From Arabidopsis thaliana (lineage: Eukaryota > Streptophyta > Magnoliopsida > Brassicales > Brassicaceae): a DNA stretch of 64,000 nt. A program made the position numbers and the translations under genes. The DNA is taken from assembly GCF_000001735.4 (NCBI RefSeq), contig NC_003071.7, forward strand, positions 7,495,151 through 7,559,150, in the 5' to 3' direction. Under the pieces are notes generated by a model. It worked only from the letters and a program-made list of their open reading frames with translations. It ran no database searches and had not been told where the DNA came from. Below, one piece after another: positions 1-15,305 of this stretch (position 1 is its first letter; the number at the start of each line of letters is the position of its first letter).

Positions 1-833
1 TGACCAATCACACTAACCATCCCATCTACTCCAGTCTCTCCGTTCGGTGGCCGGAGCTCTCCGGGACCACCGTGTCCCATGTAACCCGGTAAAGCAAATG
101 GATAAGCACAAACCTCGGGACATTGTTTTCCCGATTGACCAACCCAAGCGTAAGGCATAGTGTAACCAACCATCGACGGGAAAGTGAAATAGTGAAATCC
201 ACAAACGGCGCGGCAAAAATCTTGCATCGTGACGTCGTGTGACGTCAGAACTAGATACATTCCGTTTTTATGATCCACCGGAAAGGAAGCGGATCTGGCG
301 GCGGAGGCGATGACTTCCTGAATCGTGAGACGAGTAAGGTGTTGGCCGTGGGAGTATTTAGAATCGGAGTATTCTCCGGCGATTAAAACGGATCTAGAGA
401 CGTTGGATCCGGTTTGATCTGTGTAGAGAGAAGCGGTGCGCCACCATTCGGAGACGGAGGGAGAAGGTGCTTTAGCGTCGGAGATAGAATTGAGGAAATC
501 TCTGATTAGGGATTTGTGTGGGCGTGACCATTGTCCGTACCAGATAACGTAGATGTTGATCGGAGAAGATGAGAGGACTGGTCCCATGTGGTAACGGAGG
601 TGGACTAGATTTGAAGATCCTTCGAATTTTTTGGAGGATGTGAGGGAGAGACTCCGCGGCGGAAGCTTTGGGTTTACTAGCGTAATCTCCGCCGCGGCGG
701 AGGGGATATTTAAGGAGTTAACGGTTGCTGTGTGTTTGTTGTTGTTGTTGTTCTGGAGTGAAGAAGTGATGTAGAAGAAGGATGAGAGAGTGAAGAAGAA
801 AAAGAAGGTGATAGTAGTCGCCGGAGACGACAT
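1..833 (-). CDS. EXL5: EXORDIUM-like 5 (partial, C-terminus beyond window edge)
   Basis: Single open frame on the minus strand from the ATG at 833 to the window edge, about 277 residues, with the C-terminus outside. The N-terminus is a hydrophobic signal peptide ([20 protein letters not shown]) followed by an Asn run. The body has motifs of the plant EXORDIUM/phi-1 family: [33 protein letters not shown]-like [29 protein letters not shown] and CGFHYF. Family members are secreted, apoplastic proteins tied to brassinosteroid- and carbon-dependent growth; no enzyme activity is established. The assignment to EXL5 (At2g17230) rests on the recognised neighbours. Upstream is a 2.2 kb spacer shared with the divergent CGL20A gene. 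The first 833 bases are intronless, as usual for this family. Identity of the family is certain; the paralogue number is slightly less so. Confidence 0.9.
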   Translation of the reverse strand, partial: MSSPATTITFFFFFTLSSFFYITSSLQNNNNNKHTATVNSLNIPSAAAEITLVNPKLPPRSLSLTSSKKFEGSSNLVHLRYHMGPVLSSSPINIYVIWYGQWSRPHKSLIRDFLNSISDAKAPSPSVSEWWRTASLYTDQTGSNVSRSVLIAGEYSDSKYSHGQHLTRLTIQEVIASAARSASFPVDHKNGMYLVLTSHDVTMQDFCRAVCGFHYFTFPSMVGYTMPYAWVGQSGKQCPEVCAYPFALPGYMGHGGPGELRPPNGETGVDGMVSVIG

Positions 834-3027
834 TGTTAATGGTTAAGAGTGAGGGTTTTGGCAAGTGAAGAAGAGATTGAGAGATTTGATGATTTTAAAG
901 GAGAGGAGAAAGAATGAGAGGGAAATTGGCTGTTGCCAGCTGCAGTGAGCGTGGGCTTCACGCGCTAGCCTTGTTGTTGTTTGTCTGTCTTCTTCTCTTG
1001 GGGATGACATAAATTTGGGATGGGATTTCTCAATTTTTGAGTTCTTTAAAAAATATAAAATTATAAAGTGATACTATAATACAGAGTTGAAGAAATTAAA
1101 TTTGTAAAGATTATTACTATGATGTTTATTAACTTGAAGCGAATTTGTGGAAATGAAAGTGATAAATTTTATATTCGGATATAGTGCATTTTTAGTATGA
1201 AAATGGGAGAGGGGAATTTTTATAAGTGAAAATATATATATATATATATATATATTTTTTTGAATATGAGAAGGTTCTGAGGCAAAGTTCGTAATCCTTC
1301 CATGTCCGAAACCATAACATGTAATATTAGTTTAGTTCAAAGCGTCATTCGAACCGACGACCTCTAAGCTTTGCTTAAGGTTTTATTATCAAAATATTAA
1401 AAAAGCTGATGTAAAAAGTATTTGAATATAGTTTAACATTTTATTAAAAAGAATAACACACGCAATATTTGTACTAATTAGAAGCGATTATAAATAAAAA
1501 AATGTACCATATTTTTTTATAAAAAATTCTCTATGAAAATCTGAAAAAAACCTGATTTTGTTATAATTTATTAATGTAAAAACGTCATTATTAACCATAT
1601 TTTAAAGGCTGGAAGCAAATTTGTTAGACAAGTGGTTTCTTATTATGATTAGTCACGAATTGGGTAATACGAGATATGTAACCGAAGTATTTGCTTTCGA
1701 TCGATATTGAAATGGATGGTAATGGATATTGTTACATCTATTTGATTCGAATATTTTAGTTCTCGTTGAAAAATGATAATCATTATTTTCAATCTTCTTT
1801 TAGCTTTGACAGCCGAAAAAGAAATATCTACTACTCTTTTACTCTTATCGAACTTAAATATCTAAGTTAAATGCATATGTTGGCTTTCTTTCTCTATGTT
1901 ACTTCTTTTTGTCACTGACTATATGGAATTAAAGGCAAAGTTTATTGATGGAGAAAATATCTTACGGTTTTTTTATTGAGACTTTTGTGTCTTAATGCAT
2001 GTCTTTTTCTTTATTTATACATTTGAGTTTTTGTTTTCTTCCAAAGCGAAATCACATGTTTGGCAGTATCTTTGCTAAGTACTTAGATTTAGAGATATCA
2101 GATTTGTATGGAAAAAACAAATAATCAACTTAAAGAGATTTAGATTTATTTTATTATCATATGTTTAAGAATAGTAGAACTAAAAACTTTGAATCAAGCT
2201 AAAACTCAAAAGTTCTTATTGTTATAACTTATTACTATGAAATTCTATTAATATGTTTTTCTTTTAAAAATAAAAAATAAAGTGACAAGTGACAACATTA
2301 ATTTGGGGCCGTAGATTTATGTTGGTAATAAATTGGCCTTTTTGAATGGTGGTCCATCATTATCTATGGTTATCTTGCTACATTCGAATCTTAAGACATG
2401 TATAAAAAATACACACACGAAAATGTGTGTAGTTAATCAGAAATTGGCACACGATTTTAGATGTTACTCTATTGCCAACTGTGTAAGATGTTGGGATAAG
2501 TAGGCCAGCTACTTGGTTCCTTGTTAGCACGAAGCGGTGATCCAAGTTTTGTTACTGTGCCACACATACACTCGTTAGTCTTATGGACTAATTAGCTAAC
2601 TAGTCTAATTTTCAAGATTTTTTTTGGAAAATCACTATGCACAGAATGTGGTTTACAAATTTTCACAATTAGCATCATATATTGTGCATAGTAACTTTAT
2701 TTGTTGGTTGTGATATCGATATTTTATCTACAAAATTAAAAAAAAAAATACGAAGAGTGGTTAAAAATTTTAAAGATAAAAAAACGTAAGTCAGAAGAAG
2801 ATTTTCAAAACAATAATGGTGAAGGAAAGTGATTAGAAAGAATGAACAAGGTGGTTAGTCATAGGCCCTAGCTATTGTCCGCAAAGCTTAGTATTTATGG
2901 GCCACCCAATAAAAGCCTTTAAAAGCCCACTATCAAAACGCAAACGCAGCAGCATAAAACTTTCTTAGAACCTGTCACGATAATTCTTGGTTGGTGGATA
3001 ATAGATTTAGCTCCGTCCCGGAGAACC
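834..3027. other. Intergenic spacer, EXL5 / CGL20A divergent promoters
   Basis: About 2.2 kb of AT-rich DNA between two divergent genes. The first 200 bases are the leader and promoter of EXL5. There is a (TA)n run near 1230-1252 next to a possible SINE-like fragment (1255-1385), and a short hairpin with perfect 10-bp arms (2634-2643 and 2683-2692). The last 150 bases carry two GGCC/AGCCC motifs of site II type (near 2899 and 2933), common in promoters of plastid and ribosome genes, and belong to CGL20A. I see no coding potential. Confidence 0.6.
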
Positions 3028-3846
3028 ATGGCGTCGCTTTGCTCTGCGAGGTTCCTTCCTTCTCCATCGCTCGATATTTTATCTACGAAGACGAAGATAT
3101 CCTCCGACTCGCGCTCGCTTGGTTGCTCTTCGTCGCGTGTCTTTGCTTTCTCTTCCGTTCACCGTTCTTCTTCGCGTCGCAATCGGAATCAGCTGCAAGT
3201 TGTGTCTATGGCTCCTGAGGAAGAAAAGCTCACTCGTCGTAATCCTCTCGATTTCCCAATTGTAAGTTCCCCCGGGTCGGGTCGGGTCTTATTTCGGATC
3301 TTTTAATTTCCAGTTTCACATTTCTATTCGTTGTGGTAATAGCTCCGATTGAGAATAAATAGGTTTTGGTTTAGAGTTTGTGATTTGTTCTACATTTTCT
3401 ATGTTCCTGCTGTTTATGAATCTACATGTGTTAACTGTTAAATCAATTTATACAAGTGTAGAGAAAAGCTTTGTATTCATGGCTCCAAAGTGATTTGGTA
3501 GCTCTTCATGTGTTTTGTTTGGATTAGGTGGGATTAGTGATCATTGTTTCTTTATAGAATATGAATACCCGAGAATCTACTTAGAATCATAATGCTTTCC
3601 CTTGTTATGTTCTTTACGAGTCTCGCGATGTTAATTATGTTGTGATCTACTTGTTAGGAGTGGGAAAGACCTAAACCTGGGAGGAGGCCTGACATTTTCC
3701 CCAAGTTTAGCCCTATGAAGACACCATTGCCACCACCGATGCCTTATGATCCTCCGGAAGAGGATGAAGAAGAGGAAGAGAAGAAAGAAGAGGAAGAAGA
3801 AAACCCAGACCAAGAAGAAGAGGAACAACCCGAGAAGCAGCAATAG
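3028..3846 (+). CDS. CGL20A: CGL20A, plastid 50S ribosome biogenesis protein (2 exons)
   Basis: Two exons, 3028-3261 and 3658-3846, joined in phase 0 across a 396-base GT-AG intron, giving 140 residues. The first 60 or so residues are rich in Ser and Arg with few acids, as in a chloroplast transit peptide. A short Pro/Lys/Arg segment follows (EWERPKPGRRPDIFPKFSPM), then PLPPPMPYDPP, and the last 35 residues are an almost pure Glu/Asp/Lys/Gln tail. This layout matches the green-lineage protein CGL20 (At2g17240), reported as needed for plastid 50S assembly; I take that role from memory of the family. An overlapping frame at 2991 is a shadow. The ATG at 3028 has a good context (ACCATGG). The gene sits divergently from EXL5. 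Confidence 0.85.
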
Positions 3847-4159
3847 ATTTTTGGTTGGAGATAAGAACGAATGAAACATCGAGAGATATCGAAGAGCATT
3901 TTTTGTTTCAACTTTTGTAGTGTTTTGGAGGAGAAGAAGAAGAGTCAATCTTTTCTCACATTTAGTTGCTAGATTTAATCTCATACTCGTGTTCGTGTAT
4001 TATATCTGTGTAATGCCACAGTTTCAGAAGCTATGTTATCCTTTCGAAATTCGAACCTTCTTTGTGTAAGTAGACAGAGGGTTTAACTAATCTCTCTTTC
4101 TCCTTACACTTTGTATGTTGAAATATAGTATCACAAACATTCTTTAGTGGTTATCTCTG

Positions 4160-4422
4160 AGTAAACGAAAGTATCGGGCCAAATTTGATCTTTTACATGA
4201 TTTGAGGGGTATATCCAAAATTAACCTTAGTTAAAAATGAAAAAACAAATGTTTGGGCCAAATCTCGAAATGTTACACTACTTGGGGTTTAAACATAATA
4301 TAATGTTTCGTGAGTTTAACACGACCACGTTTTGTTTGCAAGTTAGGTTTTGTTATGCCTCTCTCAGCTAAACCCTTCTTCTTCTTCCACCGTCTCCGCC
4401 ACGAACCAGAGAAAGCTCAACA
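4160..4422 (+). promoter_or_regulatory. Promoter and leader of the NOC4 homologue
   Basis: Two GGGCC motifs (near 4174 and 4253), both in the context GGGCCAAAT, lie about 250 and 170 bases before the start codon, with a telo-box-like AAACCC at about 4370. Site II plus telo-box is the usual promoter code of plant ribosome-biogenesis genes, which fits the encoded NOC4 homologue. No clear TATA box is visible. Confidence 0.5.
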
Positions 4423-7400
4423 ATGGCGTCAATCCTCTCAAAGAAGCAGAAGAAGAACGAAAAATACACCTTGAAAGAGCTCAAATCATTAGGTCATGAC
4501 TTACTCACTTCTCGATCTCACATCAATAACCTTCCTCTCCTTCTCACCTTCGTCTCACCAGAATCTCCGCCGCAGTTCGTCGTTGAATCACTCCTCTCAC
4601 TCCAATCCTTTTTCACTCCTCTACTCTCTCAGCTTCCTCCGACTTCTTCGTCTCCTTCTTCAACCAAAACAGAGGACCCTGAAGTTGTGTTCAAAGCTTG
4701 GCTCAGATCAAAATTTGACGAATTCGTCAAGCTTTTACTCGATGTTCTTGTCTCTCAACAATCAGAAGATTCTCTAAGGGTAAGATTTTTCTATCTATCT
4801 TCTCTGCGTTCTCTTGAAGTTACATAGCTTTGTTATTTTTTGTTACCTAATGTTTTTGGTTGATTTAGGGAATTGTGTTGGGAACATTAATGGAATTTGT
4901 AAAGCTTTTGAATGCTGGAAGGTTTCATTCTTCAATCTACCACAGATTACTTGATGCTATTGTAAGTTTAGTCTCAGACTTCTTCTTTACGAAATTGTTA
5001 TTGCAAGTGCTTGATGTTCTTACTATTGTTCACTGTAGATTCACTCTGAGGTTGATATTGAGATATTCTTGGATATACTTACTTCAAAGTACTTCAAGTA
5101 CATTGATGTCCGGTATGTTGATAACACTTCGAGTTTATATGTTCTTTCGCTTGCTATTATTTGGTCATTTGAGATTTGACTCGAGATATCGATTTTGTGT
5201 CAGCTATTTTACATACATCAGCATGGAAAAGTTTGTGAAAACATTGGAAGCATCAGTGTCTGGTGCGTTTTATTCTTTCTTGACATTCTCTCTTTTTAAT
5301 CGTCATGATGCATAATGCAAGTTTTTATTTTTGTGTTACTCTTAGCTGATAGAACTGTGATCGAAAATAATGAGGCTGAGAGTGATTCAAAAGAAAGGTT
5401 AGTATCAGTAAATGTGTAATCTTTCTTTGTATATCTTATATTTGTTGTTTTTCTTCCAAGCTGTTTGAATGTAATCTTAAGCTGGTTTTTAAAGTTATTG
5501 TGTTGTTGGTGATCTATAAAAATTGTGAATTGTAGCCTAGAACTCTCTGTTCGCAAGATCTATCAAGTTTTATCTCAAATCCCACCTCCTGAGAAACAAG
5601 CTGAGAAGTCTCAACACGAGATGTGGAGTGGGTCAGGTGATTGTTTCCGAGATTTTCCAATTTTGTGGAAAGGACTCCCTATGTGTTTAGATTTGCTAAT
5701 AAGAGTTATTGTGCAGATGAAAGTATTAGTGAGAAGCCGACAGATAAAAAGAAGAAAACTGAGAAAGGAGACAGCACTGTAAGTTTCCAGTTGCAAGTTT
5801 GCTGAATATACTGAATCCGTAATCTGTGAATAGGTTTTCTTCCTGGCATGGAATTCCTTACATTTGCCTCTTTATTTATTCTGTTAAAACTCCAGCTCCT
5901 TTCTCCGGCAACAATTAGCAAGAGGATGAAGTTGAAGTTCACTAAAGCATGGATTTCATTTCTCAGACTGCCTCTTCCCATTGATGTGTACAAGGAGGTA
6001 AACCCATTTACTTTTCCAACTAACCATTTGTCTGGAATATGGATTGGATGAAGAATTACCAATATATTATCTTCTGATAACCAGGTTCTTGCCAGTATTC
6101 ACCTGACAGTCATTCCCCATCTATCTAATCCTACAATGTTATGGTGGGCAAATTTACCAAAGCTTTTATCATTTCTGTATATGTGATTGTCCTTCAATAA
6201 GCGCTTACTTATGTTTCACCGTACTTTGCAGCGACTTTTTAACAAAATCGTACGACATTGGGGGTGTTGTCAGTGTGATGGCTCTTAGCAGTCTCTTCAT
6301 CCTCATGACCCAACATGGTTTGGAGTATCCGTTCTTTTATGAAAAACTGTATGCGTTACTGGTTCCTTCTGTCTTTGTGGCAAAGCACCGAGCAAAATTT
6401 CTTCAGGTATTGCCATATTTGAGTAACCGATCAATGACTGATTACTTTATAATATGTTATTCTTCCCTCTATATCTGAAACGCTTTCTGCAGCTTCTTGA
6501 CGCATGCCTGAAGTCGTCAATGCTTCCAGCATATCTGGCAGCTTCATTCACAAAGAAACTAAGCAGATTGTCACTTTCCATTCCCCCTGCGGGATCGTTG
6601 GTCATAACAGCTTTGATCTACAACCTTTTACGAAGAAATCCTACAATCAACCATCTTGTGCAGGTACGGCCTATCTTTGTTAGTGCAAAGAACATATTAA
6701 CAGATGAAAATGACGTCTGTATAATACCACTCACAACTACGCAAAATAATGTATATAAAAGCATGGACTTACAAAGAGGTCACTCTTGTTCAGGAAATCG
6801 TTGAAAATGCCGATGAAGCCAACACAGAGGCTGGTGAACACAATGAGAGCCAACCAAAGACCATCAAAAAGCGAAAGCTTGGTATTGACTATTTCAACAA
6901 CCAGGAGAGTGATCCCAAGAAATCTGGAGCCTTAAGTAAGTCGTTAACATTCTATTCCCAGTCTTTTTTATTTTTCCTTTCCATGCCCCTAGCACAAAAT
7001 CACACCCCTATGTAGAAGCTTGATTCATCCAACAAAAAACAATGATGTGTATGCTTTCAGATTTCCTGATTTGTACTTTCATAACAGCGGCTTTGTAGCA
7101 TAATTAGATTTATTAGTTTGATAAGAAATTAAGAATGCCAAGGTTCTCTAGATTCATCGATAAATTCAAAAAGTAAAGTTTTAACTGCTTTGAAAGTTCA
7201 AGAACAATGTGTTGTTTTGCCTTCTGTAAGTTGTTAGCTTGTTAAATAACTTTGTAATCTAACTGATGAATGATGATATTCGTTTTACTGGAAACCTACA
7301 GAAAGTTCTCTTTGGGAGATCGACACTTTGCGCCATCATTACTGTCCACCAGTTTCACGGTATATTTGCTCACCAAACAATTTTATCCGATTTTTTTAAA

Positions 7401-7807
7401 ATTTTTACATTTGGTCATCTCCTTGATACCTCTTCTCACTTTTGTAGGTTTATCTCATCTCTAGAAACTAATCTAACCATCAGATCGAAAACCACGGAAA
7501 TGAAAATTGAAGATTTTTGCTCTGGTTCATATGCCACCATATTTGGGGACGAGGTAATGTTGCTCTGGTTCATATGATATCAACTCTTTGTTGAGAAAAA
7601 ATCAGTTGACTTTGGTCTTCCATTTATAGTTGGGAAACTGTAACCATTTGCTGAACTAACTGTGGAGATTTGAAAAATTGGCAGATTCGGAGAAGGGTAA
7701 AGCAAGTTCCTTTAGCGTTCTACAAAACGGTTCCAACATCTCTGTTTGCGGATTCAGATTTTCCTGGGTGGACGTTCACTATTCCACAAGAGGAAGGCAC
7801 ATGCTGA
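4423..7807 (+). CDS. EMB2762: NOC4/CEBPZ-type nucleolar complex protein EMB2762 (15 exons)
   Basis: Fifteen exons: 4423-4779, 4869-4961, 5039-5112, 5204-5262, 5346-5397, 5536-5636, 5717-5778, 5896-5997, 6085-6143, 6232-6406, 6493-6663, 6794-6935, 7302-7359, 7448-7553, 7685-7807. All have GT-AG borders and keep frame, giving 577 residues. The N-terminus is Lys-rich (KKQKKNEKYT). The C-terminal third holds the CBF/Mak21 domain hallmarks: LFILMTQHGLEYPFFYEKLY, LPAYLAASFTKKLSRLSL, ALIYNLLRRNP and SSLWEIDTLRHHYCPPVSRF. These mark NOC4, which partners NOP14 in nuclear export and assembly of the 40S pre-ribosome. At2g17250 is an embryo-defective locus, as expected for an essential ribosome factor. 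A Lys-rich acidic insert lies around residues 246-265 and another around 440-470. The protein has family length and no defects. Confidence 0.93.
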
Positions 7808-9987
7808 TTTCTAAGAGTAACCAACTCATGAACTAAAAAAACTGCAGGCTATTCGAAGATTTGTGCTACCAAATTTTGTAGTTTTGATACTGAATGTGTC
7901 ACATACTTGATTTTGAGGGAAAACAATTTTTGATAGAAATTTTCGGCCCATGAAAACGAGTTTCCGTCCAATTCGTATATCGGAGTAAGAGATGGGAATT
8001 GTGAGAACCATGAAAACACCTGGAAAGAAAAAGTCTAAAGAAAAGGTAGTACGCACATTCTAGTTTTGAAAATAGTTAAATTGTTTGACATCATACTTAG
8101 GAAAATAGTTTACATCTTTAAAGTATTAAAATAGTATAAGATATATTATTTTAAATTCTAATCTTAACATTCTTAAATGATGATTTTTGTTTTCATTCAT
8201 AGGCAAAATATGAGTTTTCGTTCACTAATTGGAGTGCATTGATAAATGATAATAAATTGGAGTTTTCGTTCACAACTTTATATATATGGTCCAAATTTCA
8301 GTGGAGACTCCACACAAATTCCAAATTATTCCTTTGCCATTCAACTTTGTTTGTGCATCATTCCAAATACTACTCTCAATTCCCTTTCGTTAATCATTGC
8401 ATTCTTTTATTCGTGCGTTACTAACACCACTACACTATCTACGAACAACACCAATTGTGCATAATGTAGTTGGAGTTTTTCTAAAAAAATTATATATATA
8501 GCAAATTGAATATCATCAAAAGTCACTCAAGGAAATCATCTTTAATCGATAGATATGTTCAAGGGTTAGTTAAATATATGTACATATGAGATGATATAAT
8601 TAAGAATGTATATATGGAAAGTTGATATTTAGGTGTAATAAAACGTGCAAATCGAATATGCCTATTTTAATCCTGTTGTTCTGACATACATTTAGTGTAT
8701 AATTATTTTGTTAGCATGCTAAACTAGCATATAACGCATTATCGAAATAATATCGTTAGCGAAATATGGATGGGGTTTGCTCTATGGATGAAATGATGTA
8801 GGGTACAAACCAACTTAATATGTTAATAATATATTTGACGATATAAACAAATTTTCTGTTATTGAACCAATGATTAGATTTCAAAGACTGATATATATGC
8901 GAAAACGATAACATTATTATTAAAAGGTAACAAAAATATTTGCATGAAGAGCAAAAAAGTTGACTTGCAACTCAATAATCATGTAAAAAAGTACATGCAT
9001 TAGAATAGTTAGCAGATAACGTATTATCAGGATAACATGATAACAAAATCTCGGTAATACTTATTAGGTTAACATGATAACAAAATATTTATATAAATAA
9101 GTTTATAATTATATCATGCTAAGTCATTTTGTATCGCGATAAGTTGTAACTTATGTGATATATTTATATTTACCGTCTTAACTCATTTATTATATTATAT
9201 ATAAAAAATTAACGATTTAGTATAACGTGCAAAATATGAATTTCATCCAATAATATTAATATTATCACTACATTTAAATAAAATTTTAGTTAACTCGGTA
9301 ATTTGATTGTTAACCAATTTGGGATAAAAAATAAAAGATAAAAAAATATAGGGATAATGATGTAATTTTCTTTAGTAATGTACTATGTAAATAGTGACAC
9401 ATTTGTGTCAGTTAATTTTCTCTGTTATTCTATGTATACTTCTTATAAATACCTTATGTTCAATCGTTTTGAGTCAAGAAAAAAAAAAACAGAAATAAAA
9501 AAAAACATTTGGTCAATCATCTTTACTCATTTGGGTGAACAGAACAAAAAAAAGAAAAGAAATCAGTGTTTTGACAATTCTTCTTCATAATGGAGATCTT
9601 CGTTTCAGTGATCACTGTCGTGGTTGTCCATGTCATTTCCCACGTTTTCCTTCCATTTCTCAAAAGTTTCCCTCTGTTTTCTCCTGAAGCAGCTTCTCCT
9701 CTATGGGTTCTTTTTGTAAGTAATCAAATTTTAAAAAGAAAGTTTCTTCCTTTCTCAAATCTTCAAGTATACCCACGATTCATAATAATATTCCATGTCC
9801 TTTTATTTTCTTTTCTCTTGCTTGTTCCTCATGCCTTCTCATTTTAGTTATTAATCTTGCTTTTCCTACTTCTTTAATGATGATTTGGTTTTGGGGTTTC
9901 GTATAATCTCTGCCTCTAAGTAATTTCCTGTGACACTGAAAGCTACTTGCTTTGGGTTTTAACTCAAAGGTCTCTTTTTGTTGTTCA
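7808..9987. other. Intergenic spacer before GLR3.1, with small direct repeats
   Basis: The first 250 bases are the 3' untranslated part of the NOC4 homologue. The rest is AT-rich. A 14-base motif GAGTTTTCGTTCAC occurs twice (near 8213 and 8262) and a 16-base motif TAACATGATAACAAAA occurs twice (near 9033 and 9070). GLR3.1 leader sequence probably begins near 9400-9590; a short open frame at 9590 could be part of a leader exon ending at a good donor at 9716. No gene, RNA or clear transposon ends were seen. Confidence 0.45.
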
Positions 9988-13116
<3,129 letters not shown>

Positions 13117-13455
13117 TTATCCTTATGATTTTGTTCATCTGTACATTTCAACACACACCTCATTTGCAACAAAAATGAGATTTTGTTTATATACCACCAT
13201 TTACAATCATCTAAGCTAAAGCCAAACCAAAGTGGACAAGCTTACCGGTTCGGTTCAGTTCGGTTTGTTGTTAAACCGTTGGATTTTCACTGGTCTGAAT
13301 CTGATCTCATCACTCACTGCATCTTTAAAGTAATCAGCTTTACTGGAGAAAACATTAGGTTAGGTGGTCACGTTTGTTCATCTCTCTCTTATATATTTGT
13401 TTAAAGGCTTCGTCTTTGTTCATTTGCTTTTGTTGATCTCATTACTTGTTCATCA
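13117..13455 (+). promoter_or_regulatory. GLR3.1 3' end and HSK promoter/leader
   Basis: Only 339 bases separate the GLR3.1 stop from the HSK start, both on the plus strand. A CCGGTTCGGTTCAGTTCGGTTT stretch shortened here to its core GGTTCGGTTCAGTTCGGT lies near 13247-13265, a simple hexamer-like repeat. A candidate TATA box (TTATATATTTG) at about 13388 is some 60 bases before the HSK ATG, which makes for a short HSK leader. Confidence 0.45.
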
Positions 13456-14568
13456 ATGGCAAGTCTTTGTTTCCAATCTCCTTCCAAACCCATTTCCTAT
13501 TTCCAACCCAAATCCAATCCATCGCCACCGTTATTCGCCAAAGTCTCCGTCTTTCGATGCAGAGCTTCCGTACAAACCCTCGTCGCCGTTGAGCCGGAGC
13601 CAGTTTTCGTCTCCGTCAAGACTTTTGCGCCAGCCACCGTCGCTAATTTGGGACCAGGGTTTGATTTCTTAGGATGTGCCGTCGATGGTCTCGGAGACCA
13701 TGTGACTCTCCGTGTAGATCCCTCTGTACGAGCCGGTGAGGTCTCAATCTCGGAGATCACCGGAACCACAACAAAACTCAGCACGAACCCTCTCCGGAAC
13801 TGCGCCGGAATCGCTGCTATTGCTACGATGAAGATGTTAGGGATCAGATCGGTTGGTTTATCATTAGATTTGCATAAAGGTCTTCCTTTAGGTAGCGGTT
13901 TAGGTTCTAGTGCAGCTAGTGCCGCCGCAGCTGCTGTGGCGGTTAATGAGATCTTTGGCCGGAAATTAGGGAGTGATCAATTGGTATTAGCCGGTTTAGA
14001 ATCGGAAGCGAAAGTCTCCGGTTATCACGCTGATAATATCGCACCAGCGATCATGGGTGGATTCGTTTTGATTAGAAACTACGAACCACTTGATTTGAAA
14101 CCATTGAGGTTCCCATCTGATAAAGATCTCTTCTTTGTTCTAGTAAGCCCTGACTTTGAAGCTCCAACTAAGAAAATGAGAGCTGCATTGCCTACAGAGA
14201 TTCCAATGGTTCATCATGTTTGGAACAGTAGCCAAGCAGCTGCTTTAGTCGCTGCTGTGTTAGAAGGTGACGCAGTGATGCTTGGGAAGGCATTGTCGTC
14301 GGATAAGATTGTGGAGCCGACTAGAGCGCCGTTGATTCCGGGAATGGAAGCTGTGAAGAAGGCGGCTTTAGAAGCTGGAGCATTTGGATGTACTATTAGC
14401 GGAGCTGGACCAACAGCGGTTGCGGTGATTGATTCGGAGGAGAAGGGTCAAGTCATTGGAGAGAAGATGGTGGAAGCGTTTTGGAAAGTTGGTCATTTGA
14501 AATCTGTTGCTTCTGTGAAGAAGCTTGATAATGTTGGTGCTAGGCTTGTCAACAGCGTCTCCAGATGA
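13456..14568 (+). CDS. HSK: Homoserine kinase, chloroplast (HSK / DMR1), EC 2.7.1.39
   Basis: Intronless frame of 370 residues. It phosphorylates L-homoserine with ATP to O-phosphohomoserine, the branch point between threonine/isoleucine and methionine synthesis in plastids. The first 50 residues are a Ser/Pro-rich transit peptide without acids. The GHMP kinase core begins at VKTFAPATVANLGPGFDFLG (55-74). The ATP-binding motif PLGSGLGSSAAS is at 144-155, and the third GHMP motif GAFGCTISGAGPTAVAV lies near 310-326. Length and motifs are complete. The locus (At2g17265) is DMR1, where reduced activity raises homoserine and gives downy mildew resistance; that is literature knowledge. An exact 25-base tandem repeat sits just after the stop codon. 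An antisense frame across the N-terminus is a shadow. Confidence 0.97.
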   Translation: MASLCFQSPSKPISYFQPKSNPSPPLFAKVSVFRCRASVQTLVAVEPEPVFVSVKTFAPATVANLGPGFDFLGCAVDGLGDHVTLRVDPSVRAGEVSISEITGTTTKLSTNPLRNCAGIAAIATMKMLGIRSVGLSLDLHKGLPLGSGLGSSAASAAAAAVAVNEIFGRKLGSDQLVLAGLESEAKVSGYHADNIAPAIMGGFVLIRNYEPLDLKPLRFPSDKDLFFVLVSPDFEAPTKKMRAALPTEIPMVHHVWNSSQAAALVAAVLEGDAVMLGKALSSDKIVEPTRAPLIPGMEAVKKAALEAGAFGCTISGAGPTAVAVIDSEEKGQVIGEKMVEAFWKVGHLKSVASVKKLDNVGARLVNSVSR

Positions 14569-14579
14569 TCTTTGTGTGC

Positions 14580-14629
14580 TGTTTGATTATGTTAAGATTG
14601 GAACTGTTTGATTATGTTAAGATTGGAAC
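14580..14629 (+). repeat. Exact tandem duplication of 25 bases in the HSK 3' untranslated region
   Basis: Bases 14580-14604 are repeated without a change at 14605-14629 (core TTTGATTATGTTAAGATTGG). The pair starts 12 bases after the HSK stop codon and precedes the AATAAAG-type polyadenylation signal near 14662. No differences between units means a recent slip. Confidence 0.95.
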
Positions 14630-15305
14630 CAATCTTGCTCTGTACTGTAATTTCTAGATGATAATAAAGTTCTTTGTTTTCTACACCAATAAAGGACAAC
14701 GTTTTATGTGTTTGTTTAGCTCTTTTTGGCTTCTGGGAGTATGAATTGTGTGAGACTTGAGAGTATCACACTCTCCAAATCAGTAGCAAAATTGAGTTTC
14801 AACCTTATGTAGCAAACAACTTTAGTCACTGACTAGTGGAGCAAACTTTATAGTTGAGAGCCCAAACTATAAGGCCCATGAAAGCCCAATTTGGAGAAGA
14901 GGAGGACTCATAAATAATTCCGGTAACGGTAAAGCAACGAATCTATCCGCCGGCATGAGGAAACCTAAATTGAAATTACCATTTTTTCTCTTAAAGATTC
15001 GATTTTTCCGCCAACCCGTTCCCGAAAGCTTGGAACTTTATTTGTTGAAAAAGTAAAAGAGAGAGCCTTGTGTTTATTTCTGAGCCTTGTCTTTGTCCGT
15101 GAGACGTGGACGAGCGATCTCCATCAGAAAATGAGAACCCTTCCCACGTACACACTCTTTGCCTTTCCTTTTATAGCTTTCCTGTGACGTGTTTCTTCGT
15201 TTCTGGGTTTTGGGTTTACTAGCGAAAACGTCAAAGATCAACTTTTGTTCTGAGAGATTACGATTAGGGTTTATCGGGGATTTTGAAACGATTTTTGGTA
15301 AGAAG
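14630..15305. other. Intergenic, HSK 3' end to PHT3;3 leader
   Basis: Holds the HSK polyadenylation region and the PHT3;3 promoter and leader. Two AGCCC/GGCCCA motifs (near 14859-14886) are site-II-like. The leader from about 15060 to 15305 is pyrimidine-rich and has no upstream ATG in the last 100 bases apart from short out-of-frame ones. No other feature was seen. Confidence 0.5.

Noticed and set aside
1230-1252. (TA)n run as a functional element
   Set aside because: Ordinary microsatellite in AT-rich intergenic DNA.
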